NCBI GenBank assembly: GCA_964350435.1
Contig: CAYGJS010000002.1
Span: forward strand, 43,069 to 107,068
From: TMED27 sp964350435
Lineage (GTDB): Bacteria > Pseudomonadota > Alphaproteobacteria > Micavibrionales > Micavibrionaceae
Length of the DNA: 64,000 bases
Direction: 5' to 3'
The notes under the pieces are model-generated. The model had not been told where the DNA came from. It did not search any database and saw nothing but the letters and a program-made list of their open reading frames with translations. The position numbers were made by a program, and so were the translations under genes. Positions 43,338-52,722 of this stretch are shown piece by piece. Every line of letters starts with the position of its first letter. The first letter of the stretch is position 1.

Positions 43338-46300
43338 GTGGGAAAATATTTATTAAATAAAAGCAAGGCTTTGGGGGCAAATTCATTGAGCACAGAACAA
43401 CCAAAAGGACTCCTGTCCGCTCTTCGCCGCAATTTTATCACCAATGAAAGCGGTAACGTCTTCTTTGCCCTCTTCGGCGCCGTCGCCGTTGTCGGCGTTC
43501 TGGGCGCAGGCATCATGGCCACCATGCGCGGGCCCCTCAAAACCATGGTCGAAGTCAACCGCCGCGAACAAGCCAAGGCCGAACTCCGCGTCGCAGCAAG
43601 CCTCGTTCTTGCAAACTCAAGCGATGCGATGGTTGAAGTCACCTGTGAAGGCGGCGCTGACCCGGGTGATCTGGACCTATATACCGAAGGCCCCGCGCCC
43701 ACAGCGGGCGGCCCGACAGGCGGTGGATTACTGCCCAGCGTCGGCGCATCACAAACCGACCCATGGGGCAATGCTTACGGCTATTGCGCATGGGACCACG
43801 GCGACATCGCCGCAAACTATAGCGGTTGCGGAAGATACCTCGCTGGTAACACAGACGCCAACAACATCGCGATTGCGGTCATGTCCGCTGGCCCCGACGG
43901 CCTTTTCCAGACCTCCTGTGTGGCCGATAATACCGGCACCAATGACTACATAGAGCCCGATGGCGGCGGCGGTGACGATATCGTCGAAGCCATGACTTAT
44001 AATCAAGCCGTATCCAGCTCAGGCGGCATGTGGTCTGCCATCAACCCCACAACAGCGGGCATAGCCCGCGACCTCCAAGTCACAGGCACAGGAACATCGG
44101 CATTCTCTGGCGGCATCTCCGCCGCCGCAGACATCGCCGTTGCGACGGGAGCCTCCATGATTACAGACCTGATCGAACCCGTAGACCCGACAACTGGCAA
44201 CGATTACACAGAATTCGCAGGCGGCTTAATGCTGATGAGTGACAACGTAACATCCGATGCTTACTGTGACGGCGATGATGCTGGCAACGCGGGCATGCTG
44301 AGAAGAAGCGGTACAAATATTGAAGTTTGTAACGCTGGCGGTACAGCATGGGTCACAGCCTCCGGAATCTGGTCACTCGGCGCAGGCGATGACATCTTCT
44401 ACAACACAGGCACGCCGCAAGTCGGCATCGGCACAGGCGCGCCCGATGACACACTGGATATCGTCGGTACGGTCGATATCTCCAGCACCCTCAATGTCGG
44501 CGGCGTCGCCACCATGGAAAACAACCTCGTCGTCACAGGCACATCCGACCTCAACAGCGATGTCACCATTACAGGTTCAACCAATGACAACACAGCCGAT
44601 GCGCTTCTTGTCGAAAGCGCAAACGGCACGGACATCTTCGTCGTTGAAAATGACGGCACCGTCGGTATCGGCACCGCCTCCCCATCCGAAGAACTCGATG
44701 TCGCAGGCGATATAACCGCCAGCGGCATATACATGCTGGACGGCACAAACATGCTCGGCAATGATGGCTCAACCACAAACATCCTGCTCGGCAACGTGGC
44801 GTCTAACACTCCCGGTACAGCCACTGAATACCTGAATATCGGAGACGTTATTCACGCCGACCTCACCAACGCCAATAAACGCGTGGGTATCGGCTTTGCC
44901 GACAGCTTTGACGTATCGAGCTTCAACGATACTCTGGAAGTGAACGGCACCGTTGATATCTCAAGCACACTAAACGTCACATCAACTTCGACTTTTGGCA
45001 ATAACATGACCATAACAGGCGACACCGCCGACGGGTCCACAAACCCACTCACCATTAATGACAGCGCACCCGCCCAGGTCTTTGCCGTAAATTCAGACGG
45101 CGTAGTCGATGCCGAAGGCGGCGCAGATTTCAACGGTACCATAGAAGCAAACGGCTATACATGGAACGGCGAGGTCCTAACCCCAATCGACTGTGCCTCC
45201 GATGGAACAGAGTTCAGCTATTGGGACGGCGACGAATGGAAATGTAATGCAGATACCGCCGGAACCAGTGGCGGCGGAGGTGTAGAAGATTTCGTTGACC
45301 TCGATGACACACCGGCCGCATACGCAGGCGCAGCCGCAGACGCCAACAAAATCGTGACAGTTAACGGCACGGGCAACGGCCTTGTCTTCACAGCGGCCTC
45401 CGCTCTGGACGATCTCGGCAAATGGTCTGATGCCACCGAAGCCAATGACATCAAATATAATGTCGATGCGGATAACGACGTCCTGATCGGCGCAGATTCT
45501 TCTGTCGCCGTAAGCTTGAACGCCAACGCCAGCCAGGATCTCCATGTCGCAGGCATCATCCAAACCGCAAGCCTTATCTATAACGCCGCCGGCGCAGAAG
45601 CCACACCATCATACAGCTTCACAGGCGATCCAAACTCCGGAATTTACTCCGGCGGCGCCGATATTCTCGGCCTCGTAACAGGCGGAACCGCGCGCATCAA
45701 CCTCCTCGCCAACGGCGATGTCGGCGTAGGCACCGCCAGCGTTGCAACAGGCGTCGGCGGCGATGGGCAAAACCTGCTGATGGAAGTCAACGGCCCCCTT
45801 GGTGCTACTCATTACTGTGATGTAGACGGCGAAAACTGCTTCCTAGCCACAGAGGTCGGCACAGGAATCTGGACACCCGACGGCACCAACGATTACATCG
45901 AATATGACGACACCCTCGGCGGCGTGCGTATCGGAAAAGTGACCGGACAACCCGCCCCCGAAACTGACTGGACTCTCGATGCCGCCGCCAATATCGTTTC
46001 CACAACAGCCAACACCGTTGCCATCGGAAGTTCAACCGTCAGCAATGCTGGCGGCGCAAACCTCAATGTTGTCCTCGACCTCACCGGAGACATAGCCGCA
46101 ACTGAATATTGTGACGCCAACGGCGCAAATTGTTTCACCGCCGCAAGTGTGGGCGGACTCCCCTCTCTTACAGACGGACGCGTATGGATCGGTGATGGAA
46201 CAAACACCGCCGCTGCTCTCGCCATCTCCGGCGATGCCACACTCGCCAATACCGGTGCCCTCACCATCAGGGCGGGCGTGCTTGAACCCGCAATGCTCGA

Positions 46301-48275
46301 CGCTGTCGGCGCGGCCGGCGCAGGCCAGGATGAATTCTGTCTGACCTACGAACACGGCACCACTGAATTTGAATGGGTAGACTGTTCAACGGCAGCCGGA
46401 GCAGAGATAAACGACTTGGAAACTGCCGCGGCCAATGTCGCGGACACAGAAATCTTTATCGGCACAGGTGCGGGCACAGGGGCTTACGCCGCCATCTCCG
46501 GCGATGCCACACTCGCCAATACCGGTGCCCTCACCATCAGGGCGNNNNNNNNNNNNNNNNNNNNNNNNNNNNNNNNNNNNNNNNNNNNNNNNNNNNNNNN
46601 NNNNNNNNNNNNNNNNNNNNNNNNNNNNNNNNNNNNNNNNNNNNCCTACGAACACGGCACCACTGAATTTGAATGGGTAGACTGTTCAACGGCAGCCGGT
46701 GCTATAGCCCTCGACGACCTGACAGATGTTGAAAAAGACACCACCAACAACAACCTCTTCGCCGGCGAAGTTTATGGCTCAGCACTCGCAAATAATGATT
46801 TCAACACAGGAATCGGTATTGGAGCACTCACTTCTCTTACCAATACAGCTGGTGCTGGTGAAGGTGATAACAACACCGCATTCGGGTATAACGCACTTAC
46901 CGCGGTTACAACAGGAAGCGACAACACGGCAATCGGCTATTTAGCAGGAGATTCTATTACAACAGGTGCAAGCAATATTATAATTGGCTCTGGCGTAGAC
47001 GCCTCGGCAGCAACGGCCTCAAACGAACTCAACATCGGAAACACGCTATACGGTCTTCTCGCAACAGACCAAATAGGAATAAGCACATCAACTCCTGCGG
47101 GAACGCTGCACGCTTACAATGCATCCGGTGAAGGATTTTTGATCGTTGAAGGAACCGAAGCCACAAATTCAGGCATCGTTCTGACAACCTCAGGTGATGC
47201 TGCCTCCTTCGCAGATGCAGAAACATCGCACTGGAATATAACTGCACGCGGAAATGCAAACACTTTATTCGCAAGCTCCCAACAAGAAGATTTATTAATA
47301 GAATATTGGGACGGCTCCACATGGAGCGTCTTGCAATACTTCGATGAATCAACCGGAAATGTAGGATTCAACATGGCAAGTGCTGAAGTTCCGAGCGCAG
47401 CTCTTGATGTTAACGGCACGGCTTTCCTCCTTCCGGCACCTTCATCAGCGATCGCTGATGCAAGTATCGCAAATTCACAATGGTCTCTGTGGCTTGACGA
47501 AGGCAATGACGAATTCGAACTTAAAGCAAAAAAATCGGACGGCTCAATAATATCACAAACTGTCAGCGGCGGCGGTTCCGACAATCTCGGCTCCGGCGGA
47601 TCAACAGCAGGCACGCTTTACACGACCGATGGGAACGTAGGGCGTGATGCCGGTGATAAGCTGACATTTGTTGACAATACACGCATTGAATTCGATGTGA
47701 ACGGTAGCGAGCAAATGCGCTTAACAAATGCAGGTCAACTCGGAATCGGTGTAACACCCACCGCAGGCATCGAACTCGACGTCAATGGCGACATAGAATA
47801 CACAGGCACGATCACCGACACATCCGACCGCCGCTTAAAAGACAATATCACCGCGCTTGACGTTCGCGGTTCCATGATCGAAAAAATCGCCGCCATTGAT
47901 ACCTACAGCTTCACCATGAAAGACGATGAAGAAAAGCGCATTGAATTCGGTGTCATGGCTCAGGAACTGGAAGAAATCTTCCCCGAGCTTGTCCATACAG
48001 CCACCGATGAAATGGGTACAAAATCAGTAAACTATATGGGGCTTATCGCCCCGATGATCGAGGCCACAAAAGAAGTCCACGCCGAAAACCAAATGCTGAG
48101 AAGCGAACTGGCCAATATCAAGGCACAGGTCGATTTGCTGAATAAAGCCACAGCAGGGAATGCCGACAAAGCCTCGATGATGCCGACTAACGCCAACCCC
48201 TGGCTCTATGTTCTGCTCGGCATGCTCTCTACGCTCTGCATCTCTCTAATACTCAACCGTAAAATCCGCGAATGA
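43338..48275 (+). CDS. Large fibre-like surface protein with C-terminal Peptidase_S74 (intramolecular chaperone) domain
   Basis: About 1,645 residues, including a 100-N gap (about ten residues too many). The N-terminus resembles pseudopilin/TadE-like proteins: basic head, ESGNVFFALFGAVAVVGVLGAGIMA helix, then RREQAKAELRVAASLVLANSS. The middle is a long beta-rich shaft with repeats of the type VGIGT-x(2)-P-x(3)-LDVAGD, as in phage tail fibres. Near 1495 is SDRRLKDNI, the self-cleaving serine motif of S74 domains, followed by EFGVMAQELEEIFPELV and a coiled coil. Unusually a membrane helix ends the chain (WLYVLLGMLSTLCISLIL). The chaperone domain would trimerise the shaft and may cut itself off. 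GTG start; a TTG at 43386 is an alternative. Confidence 0.8.
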   Translation: MGKYLLNKSKALGANSLSTEQPKGLLSALRRNFITNESGNVFFALFGAVAVVGVLGAGIMATMRGPLKTMVEVNRREQAKAELRVAASLVLANSSDAMVEVTCEGGADPGDLDLYTEGPAPTAGGPTGGGLLPSVGASQTDPWGNAYGYCAWDHGDIAANYSGCGRYLAGNTDANNIAIAVMSAGPDGLFQTSCVADNTGTNDYIEPDGGGGDDIVEAMTYNQAVSSSGGMWSAINPTTAGIARDLQVTGTGTSAFSGGISAAADIAVATGASMITDLIEPVDPTTGNDYTEFAGGLMLMSDNVTSDAYCDGDDAGNAGMLRRSGTNIEVCNAGGTAWVTASGIWSLGAGDDIFYNTGTPQVGIGTGAPDDTLDIVGTVDISSTLNVGGVATMENNLVVTGTSDLNSDVTITGSTNDNTADALLVESANGTDIFVVENDGTVGIGTASPSEELDVAGDITASGIYMLDGTNMLGNDGSTTNILLGNVASNTPGTATEYLNIGDVIHADLTNANKRVGIGFADSFDVSSFNDTLEVNGTVDISSTLNVTSTSTFGNNMTITGDTADGSTNPLTINDSAPAQVFAVNSDGVVDAEGGADFNGTIEANGYTWNGEVLTPIDCASDGTEFSYWDGDEWKCNADTAGTSGGGGVEDFVDLDDTPAAYAGAAADANKIVTVNGTGNGLVFTAASALDDLGKWSDATEANDIKYNVDADNDVLIGADSSVAVSLNANASQDLHVAGIIQTASLIYNAAGAEATPSYSFTGDPNSGIYSGGADILGLVTGGTARINLLANGDVGVGTASVATGVGGDGQNLLMEVNGPLGATHYCDVDGENCFLATEVGTGIWTPDGTNDYIEYDDTLGGVRIGKVTGQPAPETDWTLDAAANIVSTTANTVAIGSSTVSNAGGANLNVVLDLTGDIAATEYCDANGANCFTAASVGGLPSLTDGRVWIGDGTNTAAALAISGDATLANTGALTIRAGVLEPAMLDAVGAAGAGQDEFCLTYEHGTTEFEWVDCSTAAGAEINDLETAAANVADTEIFIGTGAGTGAYAAISGDATLANTGALTIRAXXXXXXXXXXXXXXXXXXXXXXXXXXXXXXXXXXYEHGTTEFEWVDCSTAAGAIALDDLTDVEKDTTNNNLFAGEVYGSALANNDFNTGIGIGALTSLTNTAGAGEGDNNTAFGYNALTAVTTGSDNTAIGYLAGDSITTGASNIIIGSGVDASAATASNELNIGNTLYGLLATDQIGISTSTPAGTLHAYNASGEGFLIVEGTEATNSGIVLTTSGDAASFADAETSHWNITARGNANTLFASSQQEDLLIEYWDGSTWSVLQYFDESTGNVGFNMASAEVPSAALDVNGTAFLLPAPSSAIADASIANSQWSLWLDEGNDEFELKAKKSDGSIISQTVSGGGSDNLGSGGSTAGTLYTTDGNVGRDAGDKLTFVDNTRIEFDVNGSEQMRLTNAGQLGIGVTPTAGIELDVNGDIEYTGTITDTSDRRLKDNITALDVRGSMIEKIAAIDTYSFTMKDDEEKRIEFGVMAQELEEIFPELVHTATDEMGTKSVNYMGLIAPMIEATKEVHAENQMLRSELANIKAQVDLLNKATAGNADKASMMPTNANPWLYVLLGMLSTLCISLILNRKIRE
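46220..46699 (+). repeat. 270-nt tandem repeat in the fibre gene
   Basis: Bases 46220-46274 recur at 46490-46544, and 46345-46399 recur at 46645-46699, each over exactly 55 bases. The intervening 70 nt of copy 1 (46275-46344) are presumably what the N-gap hides in copy 2, giving a 180-nt identical block. Confidence 0.85.
46545..46644. other. Assembly gap (100 N) within the fibre gene
   Basis: Flanked by 55-base copies of upstream sequence. A 70-nt fill identical to 46275-46344 keeps the frame (100 minus 70 is a multiple of 3). Confidence 0.95.
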
Positions 48276-48306
48276 TCCGTCTATCAGACGGAACCAGCGG
48301 ATTTTT
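48261..48306 (+). terminator. Probable terminator at the end of the fibre gene
   Basis: Outer stem AAAATCCGC / GCGGATTTT (48261-48269, 48297-48305) enclosing an inner stem TCCGTC / GACGGA (48276-48281, 48287-48292), with a T run. It overlaps the last codons of the gene. Confidence 0.6.
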
Positions 48307-48364
48307 CACAAAACCATTCAAGAATAATTGACTTTACGGCCAAATATCCAATATCCTAGGCCTA

Positions 48365-48441
48365 TTCACTGGCGGTGCCCAAGGGGGCTGAGAGTATACG
48401 CCTCAACCTGATGCGGATAATGCCGCCGTAGGAAGTGTGAA
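48365..48441 (+). promoter_or_regulatory. TPP riboswitch (THI element)
   Basis: Conserved blocks in order: GGTGCCC, GGCTGAGA (the pyrimidine-sensing loop), CCTGATGCGGATAATGCCG (pyrophosphate-sensing arm) and CGTAGGAAGTG. The last block contains the GGAAG that serves as ribosome binding site for thiO, nine bases before its ATG, so TPP binding most likely blocks translation. No separate terminator hairpin is seen between the aptamer and thiO. Confidence 0.95.
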
Positions 48442-48444
48442 AAA

Positions 48445-49467
48445 ATGGCAACTTCACAAAATATCGCGGTTTTGGGCGCGGGCATTATGGGCCTGATGGC
48501 GGCGCGGGCGTTTTCGCGGCGCGGACATGCGGTCACAATCTATGACGCAGCCGGTTTTCCCGCCGAAAATGCAAGCTTGATGGCGGGGGGGATGCTCGCG
48601 CCCTATGCGGAGATTGAGCATATGGACGGCGCGTGGATCGAGGCCGGCTTGGCGGGGATTGAAGCGTGGCGCGAAATTGATCTGGATACAGGATTTTCAC
48701 AGCGCGGAAGTTTGCTCGTGGCCTGCGCCGAGGATCGATATGTGCTGGAGCGGTTTAAATCGCATTTGCCTCTCGATATGCGCGCGCCGGTTCCTCCCCA
48801 AGAATACGAAAAAAATCTGCCGGAAAAATTCCGAAACGGATTGTTTCTAAATTCCGAGGCGCATTTAGACCCTGTTAAAACCATGCAGGCGTTGATTGAT
48901 GAAATGGCGGTTAGCGTTTCCTTAATAACCGAAACGCAAAAGCCTGAAAACCTGAAAACAGATATAATTATTGATTGCCGTGGGATGGGCGCGGGGGATC
49001 CTGAAATCCGCGGCGTGAAGGGCGAAACTTTAATCGTGCACAATCCAGAGTTTTCGCTTTCACGGCCTGTGCGGCTTATACATCCGCGCTATCCTCTCTA
49101 TATTGTCCCACGAGGAGGCGGCGTATTCATGATCGGCGCGACGCAAGTGGAAAGTGAGGGTGGAGGCGTGCAGCTGCGCTCGGCCATGGAGCTGATGAGC
49201 GCGCTTTATGCATTGCATCCGAGTTTTGGTGAGGCGGAAATTGTGTCCGTGCAGGCGGGCTTGCGTCCCTCTTATCCTGATAATTTGCCGCGCATAAGTG
49301 CGCGCGGGAATGTGGTGTCTTGTAACGGATTGTTTCGGCATGGATATTTGCTTTCGCCTGTTATGGCGGCGTGCGCGCTGGCGCATGTTGAGGGGCGCGA
49401 GCACGCGTTTATGGATTTGTTTATGAAAGGGGCGAGCGATGAAAATAACGATCAACGGGCAGCTTAA
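48445..49467 (+). CDS. thiO: Glycine oxidase ThiO (FAD-dependent)
   Basis: 340 residues. VLGAGIMGLMAARAFSRRGH at the start is the FAD-binding Rossmann motif. Other features are ASLMAGGMLAPYAE, RYPLYIVPRGGG, FMIGATQVES, GLRPSYPDNLPRI and the C-terminal GLFRHGYLLSPVMA, all typical of ThiO/DadA-type oxidases in thiamine operons. It oxidises glycine to the imine used to build the thiazole ring. It is first behind the TPP riboswitch and overlaps thiS by 29 nt. Codon endings are G-rich compared with most neighbours. Confidence 0.93.
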   Translation: MATSQNIAVLGAGIMGLMAARAFSRRGHAVTIYDAAGFPAENASLMAGGMLAPYAEIEHMDGAWIEAGLAGIEAWREIDLDTGFSQRGSLLVACAEDRYVLERFKSHLPLDMRAPVPPQEYEKNLPEKFRNGLFLNSEAHLDPVKTMQALIDEMAVSVSLITETQKPENLKTDIIIDCRGMGAGDPEIRGVKGETLIVHNPEFSLSRPVRLIHPRYPLYIVPRGGGVFMIGATQVESEGGGVQLRSAMELMSALYALHPSFGEAEIVSVQAGLRPSYPDNLPRISARGNVVSCNGLFRHGYLLSPVMAACALAHVEGREHAFMDLFMKGASDENNDQRAA

Positions 49468-49639
49468 AAGCTTTGAAGCGCCGCTCAATCTCTATGATGT
49501 TCTGGAGCAAGAAGAGGTGATCGGGATGATGATTGCTGTGGCGCGCAATGGCATTTTTGTGCCGAAGGGGAATTACGCGAGTGTGCTGCTTGAGGATGGC
49601 GACTTGATCGAGATTGTTGCCCCCATGCAAGGAGGATAG
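49439..49639 (+). CDS. thiS: Sulfur carrier protein ThiS
   Basis: 66 residues ending in the required Gly-Gly (APMQGG). It has the ubiquitin-like start MKITINGQLKSFEAP and VAVARNGIFVPK-like VARNGIFVPKGNY, then LEDGDLIEIVAPMQGG. The C-terminal glycine is adenylated by ThiF and converted to a thiocarboxylate that donates sulfur to the thiazole. It overlaps thiO and is 2 nt before thiG. Confidence 0.95.
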   Translation: MKITINGQLKSFEAPLNLYDVLEQEEVIGMMIAVARNGIFVPKGNYASVLLEDGDLIEIVAPMQGG

Positions 49640-49641
49640 CA

Positions 49642-50430
49642 ATGAACCAGAGTTTGAATATCGGCGATGTAATTTTGCAGGGCCGGCTTTTTTTGGGGAC
49701 GGCGGGGTATCCTTCGCCGCAGAGCCTTGCCGATGCGATTGAGGTGTCGAGACCCGGCCTTGTCACCGTGTCTTTGCGGCGAGAGAGCAAGGCGGGTAAG
49801 GGGCAGGATTTCTGGAATATTATTAAAGGGTTTGATGTGCCGGTTCTGCCGAATACGGCCGGGTGTTACGGGGTGGCGGAAGTCGTGACGACGGCGGAGA
49901 TGGCGCGTGAAGTGTTCGGCACGAACTGGATTAAGCTCGAGATTTTGGGCGATGATTATACGCTCCAGCCAGATCCTTATGGTTTGGTCGAGGCGAGCGA
50001 AATTCTGGTGGGCAAGGGGTTTGAGGTTTTTCCCTATATGACGGATGATCTGGTGCTGGCGAAAAGGCTTGTCGAGGCGGGCGTGCGGATTTTGATGCCC
50101 TGGGGCGCGCCGATAGGATCGGGGCGGGGGCTGAATAACCCGTATGCTTTGCACCTCCTTCGGGAACGTTATCCTGAATTGACACTTGTGGTGGATGCGG
50201 GGATTGGCGCGCCGAGCCATGCTGCGCAGGTTATGGAGATGGGATATGATGCGGTGCTGCTCAATACCGCGGTGGCGAAGGCGGGTGATCCTGCGGCGAT
50301 GGCGGGCGCGTTTGCGCGCGGCATAGAGGCAGGACGGGCAGCGTATCTGGCGGGGATCATCGCGCCGCAGGAAAGCGGGGCGGCTTCGACGCCTCTCCTT
50401 GATACACCGTTTTGGCATCAAAAATCATGA
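49642..50430 (+). CDS. thiG: Thiazole synthase ThiG
   Basis: 262 residues with the ThiG pattern: LFLGTAGYPSPQ, VTVSLRRES, LPNTAGCYGVAEVVTTAEMAREV, WIKLEILGDDYTLQPD with the Schiff-base lysine, LMPWGAPIGSGRGLNNPYAL, VVDAGIGAPSHAAQVMEMGYDAVLLNTAVA. It condenses deoxyxylulose phosphate, the glycine imine and ThiS thiocarboxylate into the thiazole phosphate. The stop overlaps the thiF start (ATGA). Strongly G-ending codon use. Confidence 0.97.
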   Translation: MNQSLNIGDVILQGRLFLGTAGYPSPQSLADAIEVSRPGLVTVSLRRESKAGKGQDFWNIIKGFDVPVLPNTAGCYGVAEVVTTAEMAREVFGTNWIKLEILGDDYTLQPDPYGLVEASEILVGKGFEVFPYMTDDLVLAKRLVEAGVRILMPWGAPIGSGRGLNNPYALHLLRERYPELTLVVDAGIGAPSHAAQVMEMGYDAVLLNTAVAKAGDPAAMAGAFARGIEAGRAAYLAGIIAPQESGAASTPLLDTPFWHQKS

Positions 50431-51491
50431 CACGATACGCGCGCCAGCTTGCTCTTCCTGATATCTCACAGGCGCAGCAAGAACGTCTTGCGGCGTCACA
50501 TATATGCATGGTCGGCGCGGGTGGATTGGGTGCGGCGGCCCTCCCTTATTTGGCGGCGGCTGGCGTTGGGCGGCTTACAATTTATGATAACGACACGGTG
50601 AGCATTTCCAATTTGCACCGGCAGACCATCTATAAAAATGAGCAGGAGGGACAAAATAAGGCCGAGGCCGCGGCGGCCTATTTACGTGCGCTTAATCCTG
50701 AAATAAACGTTCAATGTCATCCTGAGAGGCTTGCCTTGAAGGATCTGGATTCCTCAGCGCCAGCACTTCAAAATGACCTGCCGCATTATGATCTGATACT
50801 GGACGGATCCGATAACTTTGAAACCAAAACGCTTCTTAATAAGGTGTCGATAGAAAAGCGCATGCCGCTTATTTCTGCGAGCGTAAATCAATGGCGCGGA
50901 CAGATCGGCGTCTTTGCAGGATTCGCAGCAGGGCAGCCGTGTTACCACTGCCTGTTCCCTGAACTTCCCGGTGATACGCGTAATTGTAATGAAGCGGGGA
51001 TACTGGGCACTTCGGCGGGTCTGACGGGGATGTGGCAGGCGCATCTGGCACTGTGTTTTTTGCTGGGAATGGAGAATGTTTCGGCGGGCCATGTTTTAAG
51101 CTTTGATTTTAAAGATTTTAGGATGCAGAATTTGCGGGTGAAAAAAGATGCGTCTTGCCCGCATTGCGCCCACGGGCAGGCGAATTGGAGCCCTTACAGA
51201 GCGGAGAAGAAAATGACTGACCTGATATCATTGGAAAACTTGAACAAACGTGAACATATCATCATCGACGTGCGGGCAGACTGGGAGATTGAGGCAGATC
51301 CGATTATCGGGGCAAAGGGCGAAATCCTTCATATAGAACTTACATCCATACCATCGCGCTATAACGAACTGCCAAGGGACAAACTCCTGGCCTTTGTCTG
51401 CGCAGGAAATATCCGCAGCGCCCAAGCGGCAGAATATCTTGCATCAAGAGGTTACGAAAATATCTGCGTGCTGGATAAATTCAGCCTTTAA
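50427..51491 (+). CDS. thiF: ThiF/MoeB-type adenylyltransferase fused to a rhodanese domain
   Basis: 354 residues from the ATG at 50427 (overlapping the thiG stop). The E1-like domain has GAGGLGAAALPYLAAAGVG (ATP site), DNDTVSISNLHRQ, DGSDNFETKTLLN, and zinc-binding CYHCLF and CPHC pairs. From about residue 262 a rhodanese domain follows: IIIDVRADWEIEADPI and the active-site loop CAGNIRSAQAA with its cysteine. The protein can both adenylate ThiS and supply persulfide sulfur. G-rich codon use fades in the rhodanese half. No thiE, thiC or thiD is in the window. Confidence 0.93.
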   Translation: MTRYARQLALPDISQAQQERLAASHICMVGAGGLGAAALPYLAAAGVGRLTIYDNDTVSISNLHRQTIYKNEQEGQNKAEAAAAYLRALNPEINVQCHPERLALKDLDSSAPALQNDLPHYDLILDGSDNFETKTLLNKVSIEKRMPLISASVNQWRGQIGVFAGFAAGQPCYHCLFPELPGDTRNCNEAGILGTSAGLTGMWQAHLALCFLLGMENVSAGHVLSFDFKDFRMQNLRVKKDASCPHCAHGQANWSPYRAEKKMTDLISLENLNKREHIIIDVRADWEIEADPIIGAKGEILHIELTSIPSRYNELPRDKLLAFVCAGNIRSAQAAEYLASRGYENICVLDKFSL

Positions 51492-51525
51492 ACATAAATA
51501 GAATTAAAACCCGTCTGAACAAATC

Positions 51526-52632
51526 CTATGCCGCTTCATCTTTAAAAATAAAAATTTGCGAGTGATCAAGAAATATATCCTGCACATCGTCATGGCCTTT
51601 GTCCAAAAACGCACCAGGCATCCGGGCATGCAAATGCATAGAGGTCTTTTGACGATCATCAAGATCATATGTATCAAAATGGACAAGGGTTGAGCGCCCT
51701 AAATATTTTTGTTCTGAAATATGACCATGAGCATGAACATGCCGAGGATCATGATGATCAACCGCCGGATCATGGGTACAAAGCTTTAAAGCCTCCGGCC
51801 TCACAATAATCTTCACAAATGTATGATCGTCGATGCCTTTGGCTGGCAAAAAACCAACAGACGTTAAAACCCCGCCATCTTGAACTTGACCTTTCAAAAC
51901 ATTGACTTGACCAAAAAATGAAGCAACGAAAGCATTCACAGGGGTGTTATACACATCAAAAGGAGTCCCGATCTGTGCAATCCGCCCCGCATTCATAATC
52001 GCAATACGATCCGCAAACTGCATCGCTTCTTCCGGATCATGTGTCACCAGCAAGGCCGTCACACCGGCCTCACGCAAAATATGCATAACATCATCGCGCA
52101 TCTGCGCCCGCAACCGAACATCCTGCGCTGCAAAAGGCTCATCAAGCAAAATGATATCAGGATGGCAGGCAAGCGCACGAGCCAGCGCCAGCCTCTGTTT
52201 CTGACCACCGGATAATTCATGCGGATACGCGCCGCGCTTGTCCGTCAGGCCGACAAGCGCCAACATTTCATCAACGCGCTCACGGCGATCGGATCGGCAC
52301 AGATGTCGAAGCGCATAACCAACATTCCGGGCCGCACTCATATGCGGAAAAAGCGCCAAATCTTGAAAAACCATCCCAATCTTAAGCGCATCCTTGCTGC
52401 CATCAGAACGCCTTATAAAACCATTATCAGACCCTTCCAGCCCGGCAATCAATCGCAATAATGTTGTCTTCCCGCACCCCGAAGGCCCAAGAAAACACAA
52501 AAACTCCCCTTTATAAATGTCAAAAGAAACCTCTCGCAAAACCCCCAAAGGCTCCGCCTTTTGCCCCGCATATGCAAAACAGAGGCGGTCCACTTTCAAA
52601 ATCGACTCCAAAACTTTCGGCCTGGCTGTCAA
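51526..52632 (-). CDS. fbpC: Iron(III) ABC transporter ATP-binding protein (FbpC-like)
   Basis: 368 residues from a TTG preceded by TAGGAG. Walker A GPSGCGKTT (about 48-56), Q-loop MVFQDLALFPHM, signature LSGGQKQRLALARAL, Walker B IILLDEPF, and the H-loop LLVTHDPEEA. The C-terminal extension carries a TOBE-like region with a histidine-rich stretch (DHHDPRHVHAHGH) that is not usual and could bind metal. It powers ferric iron uptake with FbpA and FbpB. It is read away from fbpA, sharing a 90-nt region with two Fur-like boxes. Confidence 0.9.
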   Translation of the reverse strand: MTARPKVLESILKVDRLCFAYAGQKAEPLGVLREVSFDIYKGEFLCFLGPSGCGKTTLLRLIAGLEGSDNGFIRRSDGSKDALKIGMVFQDLALFPHMSAARNVGYALRHLCRSDRRERVDEMLALVGLTDKRGAYPHELSGGQKQRLALARALACHPDIILLDEPFAAQDVRLRAQMRDDVMHILREAGVTALLVTHDPEEAMQFADRIAIMNAGRIAQIGTPFDVYNTPVNAFVASFFGQVNVLKGQVQDGGVLTSVGFLPAKGIDDHTFVKIIVRPEALKLCTHDPAVDHHDPRHVHAHGHISEQKYLGRSTLVHFDTYDLDDRQKTSMHLHARMPGAFLDKGHDDVQDIFLDHSQIFIFKDEAA

Positions 52633-52649
52633 AAAATCAAACTCCTAGT

Positions 52650-52664
52650 TGATATTCATTCTCA
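52650..52664. promoter_or_regulatory. Fur-like box, fbpC side
   Basis: TGATATT-C-ATTCTCA, a 7-1-7 inverted repeat close to the Fur consensus (TGATAAT-N-ATTATCA), 18 nt before fbpC. Confidence 0.7.
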
Positions 52665-52682
52665 ATACATCTATATCTTAAT

Positions 52683-52697
52683 TGAGAATCATTATTA
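52683..52697. promoter_or_regulatory. Fur-like box, fbpA side
   Basis: TGAGAAT-C-ATTATTA, a second 7-1-7 repeat, 25 nt before fbpA. The two boxes are 33 bp apart centre to centre. Confidence 0.7.
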
Positions 52698-52722
52698 ATT
52701 TCAAGCTAAAAGGGTACGCATC

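Noticed and set aside
43338..48275. Prophage
   Set aside because: The fibre-like protein is isolated; no capsid, tail, integrase or lysis genes lie near it.
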